The notes beneath the pieces are model-generated. The model made no database searches, was not told the DNA's origin, and saw only the letters and a list, made by a program, of their open reading frames with translations. Of a stretch of 38,665 nt of DNA, positions 36,811 through 38,665 are shown piece after piece (positions within the stretch are counted from its first letter, which is position 1; every line of letters begins with the position of its first letter). Both the position numbers and the translations under genes were made by a program. Source of the DNA: Coriobacteriia bacterium (lineage in GTDB: Bacteria; Actinomycetota; Coriobacteriia; Anaerosomatales; SLCP01). The stretch lies in NCBI GenBank assembly GCA_007121015.1, contig SKMN01000067.1, forward strand, positions 1-38,665. Direction: 5' to 3'.

Positions 36811-38665
36811 ATGGTGGCGCGCTACGCAGACGCGTGGGCCGAGATCGAGCGCATCGACTTCCTGCTCGACGACCTTGCACGCGCCGTCGAGCGAGGCGAG
36901 GTCGCCCGCGAGTCCTACGACGCCATCGCACCCCGGCACCTCGCCAGACGCGCGCAACTGGTCGTCGAGATCGAGCGCACCCGCGCCCGCTGGCAGGCGC
37001 CGGCGAGGGCCGCAGCGAACGCGAGGACCGTGAGCGAAGTGCCCGCGGCGGCACCTGCGTCCCGCCAGGTCCGCTGGACGCAGGTGCTCGCGTACACCGG
37101 TGCCTTCCTCGTCATCGTCGCGGCCGCCATCTTCACGGTCGCGGTCTGGGAGGCCGTCTCCACGACCGCCAAACTCGCGTTCCTTGCCACCTTCACCGCC
37201 GGTTTCTACGCCGGCGGCGTGTGGGCGTGGCGTTCCGGCGTGCGGGGAGTGGGCGTCGCGCTCGTCGCGGTAGGCGGTGCGCTCCTGCTCTTCGACGGCT
37301 GGATCGCCATCGATGGCTACGGCCTGTCCGGCCCATGGCCGTGGGCGGTGCTGTTACTACTCTGCTCCGCCGTTTACTGGCTGACCGAGGTCCGCCTCGC
37401 GGGGCGGTTCTTCGGGGTCATCGGCGCGGCGACGCAGGTCGGCTGGTGGTGGCTTCTCGGCCAGGGACTCGGGTGGACGGTCGCTCCCCGGCTGGCAGGG
37501 ATCGCGGCCATCGCCGCACTCTGGGCGCTCGCAGCCGAACGCGCACGCGGACGTGAGGAGTTCGAGTCGCTTGCCCGCGTGCTGCGCGTGACGGCCCCGG
37601 TGGTTGCGGCGGGAGCGGCAGCCGGCATCCTCGTAGACCTCCCCCTCGACCCGGTGCGCTGGGGCGATGTGGGCGCCGCCGCGATCGTGGCCCTCGCGGT
37701 CACGGCGGTCGCCGACGGCTACGGCCGCATCTGGCGCGCGATCGCGGCCCTCGGCCACGTGCCGCTCCTGATATCGCTGGTCGCCGTCACCGAGGTGGCG
37801 GGCGTGACGTGGGCCGTGTTCGGCGCGTTCGCCGCCGTCTCCCTCGCGACCGGCGGGTACGCGCTACTGCGCGACGGCAGCGGACACCTTGCGGTCGCGC
37901 TCGTGGCAGAGTTCGGCGCGTGGCTCGCGCTTGCGTCGGTGCTCGACGCGACGGCCCGGGGCACGGTCGCGCTGCTCGCGGCAGTGGCGGTGAGCTGGCT
38001 CGTGACAGCACGGCTGATGAGGGGCGAGGCAGCGGAGATCGTCGCCGAGGCCCCCGCCGCCCGGCGGGTCGTGTTCGTGGCCGGTTGGGTGCTGCTCGGC
38101 GCGGTGACGCTCTTCACGTCCGTCGATGGGACGACACTCGTCGCCGGGTCCGCGCCCGCCCACGAGGCGCTCCTCGCGTGGTGGCTCGTCGCGATGTGGG
38201 TCGTCGGCGCGCGGGTGGCCCGTTCCTGGGTCGCGGGCGTGCTCGCGATGCTCGTGACCGTGTTCGCAGCCGCCGTCTCTTCGCTCGCGTGGGTCGAACC
38301 GGCGTGGGACAGTGCTGCCCACGGCCTCGCGGTCCTCGGCGTGGTGGCCGTATGGCGGCACGTGCGAGTGCTGCGCGGGTTGGTCTCGGCGGATCGGGCG
38401 ATGGTGATCGCCACGCGGATCGTGGCTGTCGGTGTGGCAGGCTGGACGGCGCTCATCATGTTGCCGACGTACGCGACCGGGTCGTGGCTCGTCGTCGCGG
38501 CGTTCGGCGCACTCGCGCTCTTCGCCCTCATCGACGCGCTGGCCGCGCGGGAGGGCAGGCCGCTCGCAGGCGCAGGGCCCGCGCTCGCGCTCGCCGCCTT
38601 CGCCGCCGCGCCGCTTGCAGTCGATGCCCCTGTGCGAGATGTCGTCGGCGCGGGGATCGTCGCCG
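36811..38665 (+). CDS. large polytopic membrane protein, 3' end beyond the window
   Basis: The ATG at 36811 has GAGGGGAG four bases upstream and begins 8 bases after uvrC. The frame is open for all 618 codons to the window edge. The first 90 residues are a soluble helical head (YADAWAEIERIDFLLDDLAR and onward) with an A/P-rich linker. Then come many hydrophobic segments, about 15-18, separated by short loops, with W-rich turns such as GYGLSGPWPW and VGWWWLLGQGLGW. The pattern resembles the DUF2157/SCO7613-type family of actinobacterial membrane proteins of unknown function. I could not identify a catalytic motif. Confidence 0.8.
   Translation, partial: MVARYADAWAEIERIDFLLDDLARAVERGEVARESYDAIAPRHLARRAQLVVEIERTRARWQAPARAAANARTVSEVPAAAPASRQVRWTQVLAYTGAFLVIVAAAIFTVAVWEAVSTTAKLAFLATFTAGFYAGGVWAWRSGVRGVGVALVAVGGALLLFDGWIAIDGYGLSGPWPWAVLLLLCSAVYWLTEVRLAGRFFGVIGAATQVGWWWLLGQGLGWTVAPRLAGIAAIAALWALAAERARGREEFESLARVLRVTAPVVAAGAAAGILVDLPLDPVRWGDVGAAAIVALAVTAVADGYGRIWRAIAALGHVPLLISLVAVTEVAGVTWAVFGAFAAVSLATGGYALLRDGSGHLAVALVAEFGAWLALASVLDATARGTVALLAAVAVSWLVTARLMRGEAAEIVAEAPAARRVVFVAGWVLLGAVTLFTSVDGTTLVAGSAPAHEALLAWWLVAMWVVGARVARSWVAGVLAMLVTVFAAAVSSLAWVEPAWDSAAHGLAVLGVVAVWRHVRVLRGLVSADRAMVIATRIVAVGVAGWTALIMLPTYATGSWLVVAAFGALALFALIDALAAREGRPLAGAGPALALAAFAAAPLAVDAPVRDVVGAGIVA

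Overview
The window is high-GC chromosomal DNA with short intergenic gaps, frequent GTG starts and many 1-11 base gene overlaps. A secreted protein with three CWB2 cell-wall-binding repeats, a CGAAC-N4-GTTCG LexA box and a GTnAC-N6-GAAAC (GlnR-type) box upstream of the ammonium transporter gene suggest an actinobacterium. My best guess is a Coriobacteriia-like lineage. This is inference from gene content and motifs, because no rRNA or other marker is present.

Layout. (1) 1-4319, plus strand: end of ribosomal protein S1, coaE, a membrane-anchored lytic transglycosylase and uvrB. (2) 4369-6065: two-gene ABC exporter. (3) 6108-8954, minus strand: PEP-synthase-like phosphotransferase and a small membrane-anchored protein. 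(4) 9048-11694: metal-sensor repressor (SmtB/CadC type) and, overlapping it, a P1B-type metal ATPase whose N-terminal metal-binding motif is interrupted by an in-frame UGA. (5) 11706-13445: coiled-coil protein and ABC1/UbiB kinase-like protein. (6) 13453-14277, minus: LarE. (7) 14512-16788: secreted beta-propeller/CWB2 protein. (8) 17040-19868: acetyl-CoA synthetase, a c-type cytochrome with an in-frame UGA, and a SHOCT protein. (9) 19888-21956: cobalamin adenosyltransferase (minus) and a ferric-reductase/NOX-like flavocytochrome (plus). (10) 22007-25908, minus: the nitrogen-control cluster amt-glnK-glnD. (11) 26110-30480: beta-lactamase-fold hydrolase, hisG, a secreted propeller-like protein, an ABM-like protein and a surface protein. 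(12) 30606-36802: uvrA with a LexA box, an unknown membrane-anchored protein and uvrC. (13) 36811 to the end: a large polytopic membrane protein that runs off the window.

The most notable signal is two probable selenoproteins within 10 kb. The ATPase reads L-D-U-P-D-C where its family has the metal-binding CxxC. The cytochrome reads C-P-D-U-P after its membrane anchor. In both genes the reading frame continues after the UGA into clearly conserved sequence, there is no ATG/GTG/TTG start between the UGA and essential conserved sequence (or the restart would delete the metal motif), and a stem-loop resembling a bacterial SECIS follows directly. The ATPase would be a soft-metal exporter with a selenolate in its metal-capture domain, controlled by a sensor with three recognisable metal sites and probably made from a leaderless mRNA. 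No selA, selB, selC or selD gene lies in the window, so Sec decoding must be confirmed elsewhere in the genome.
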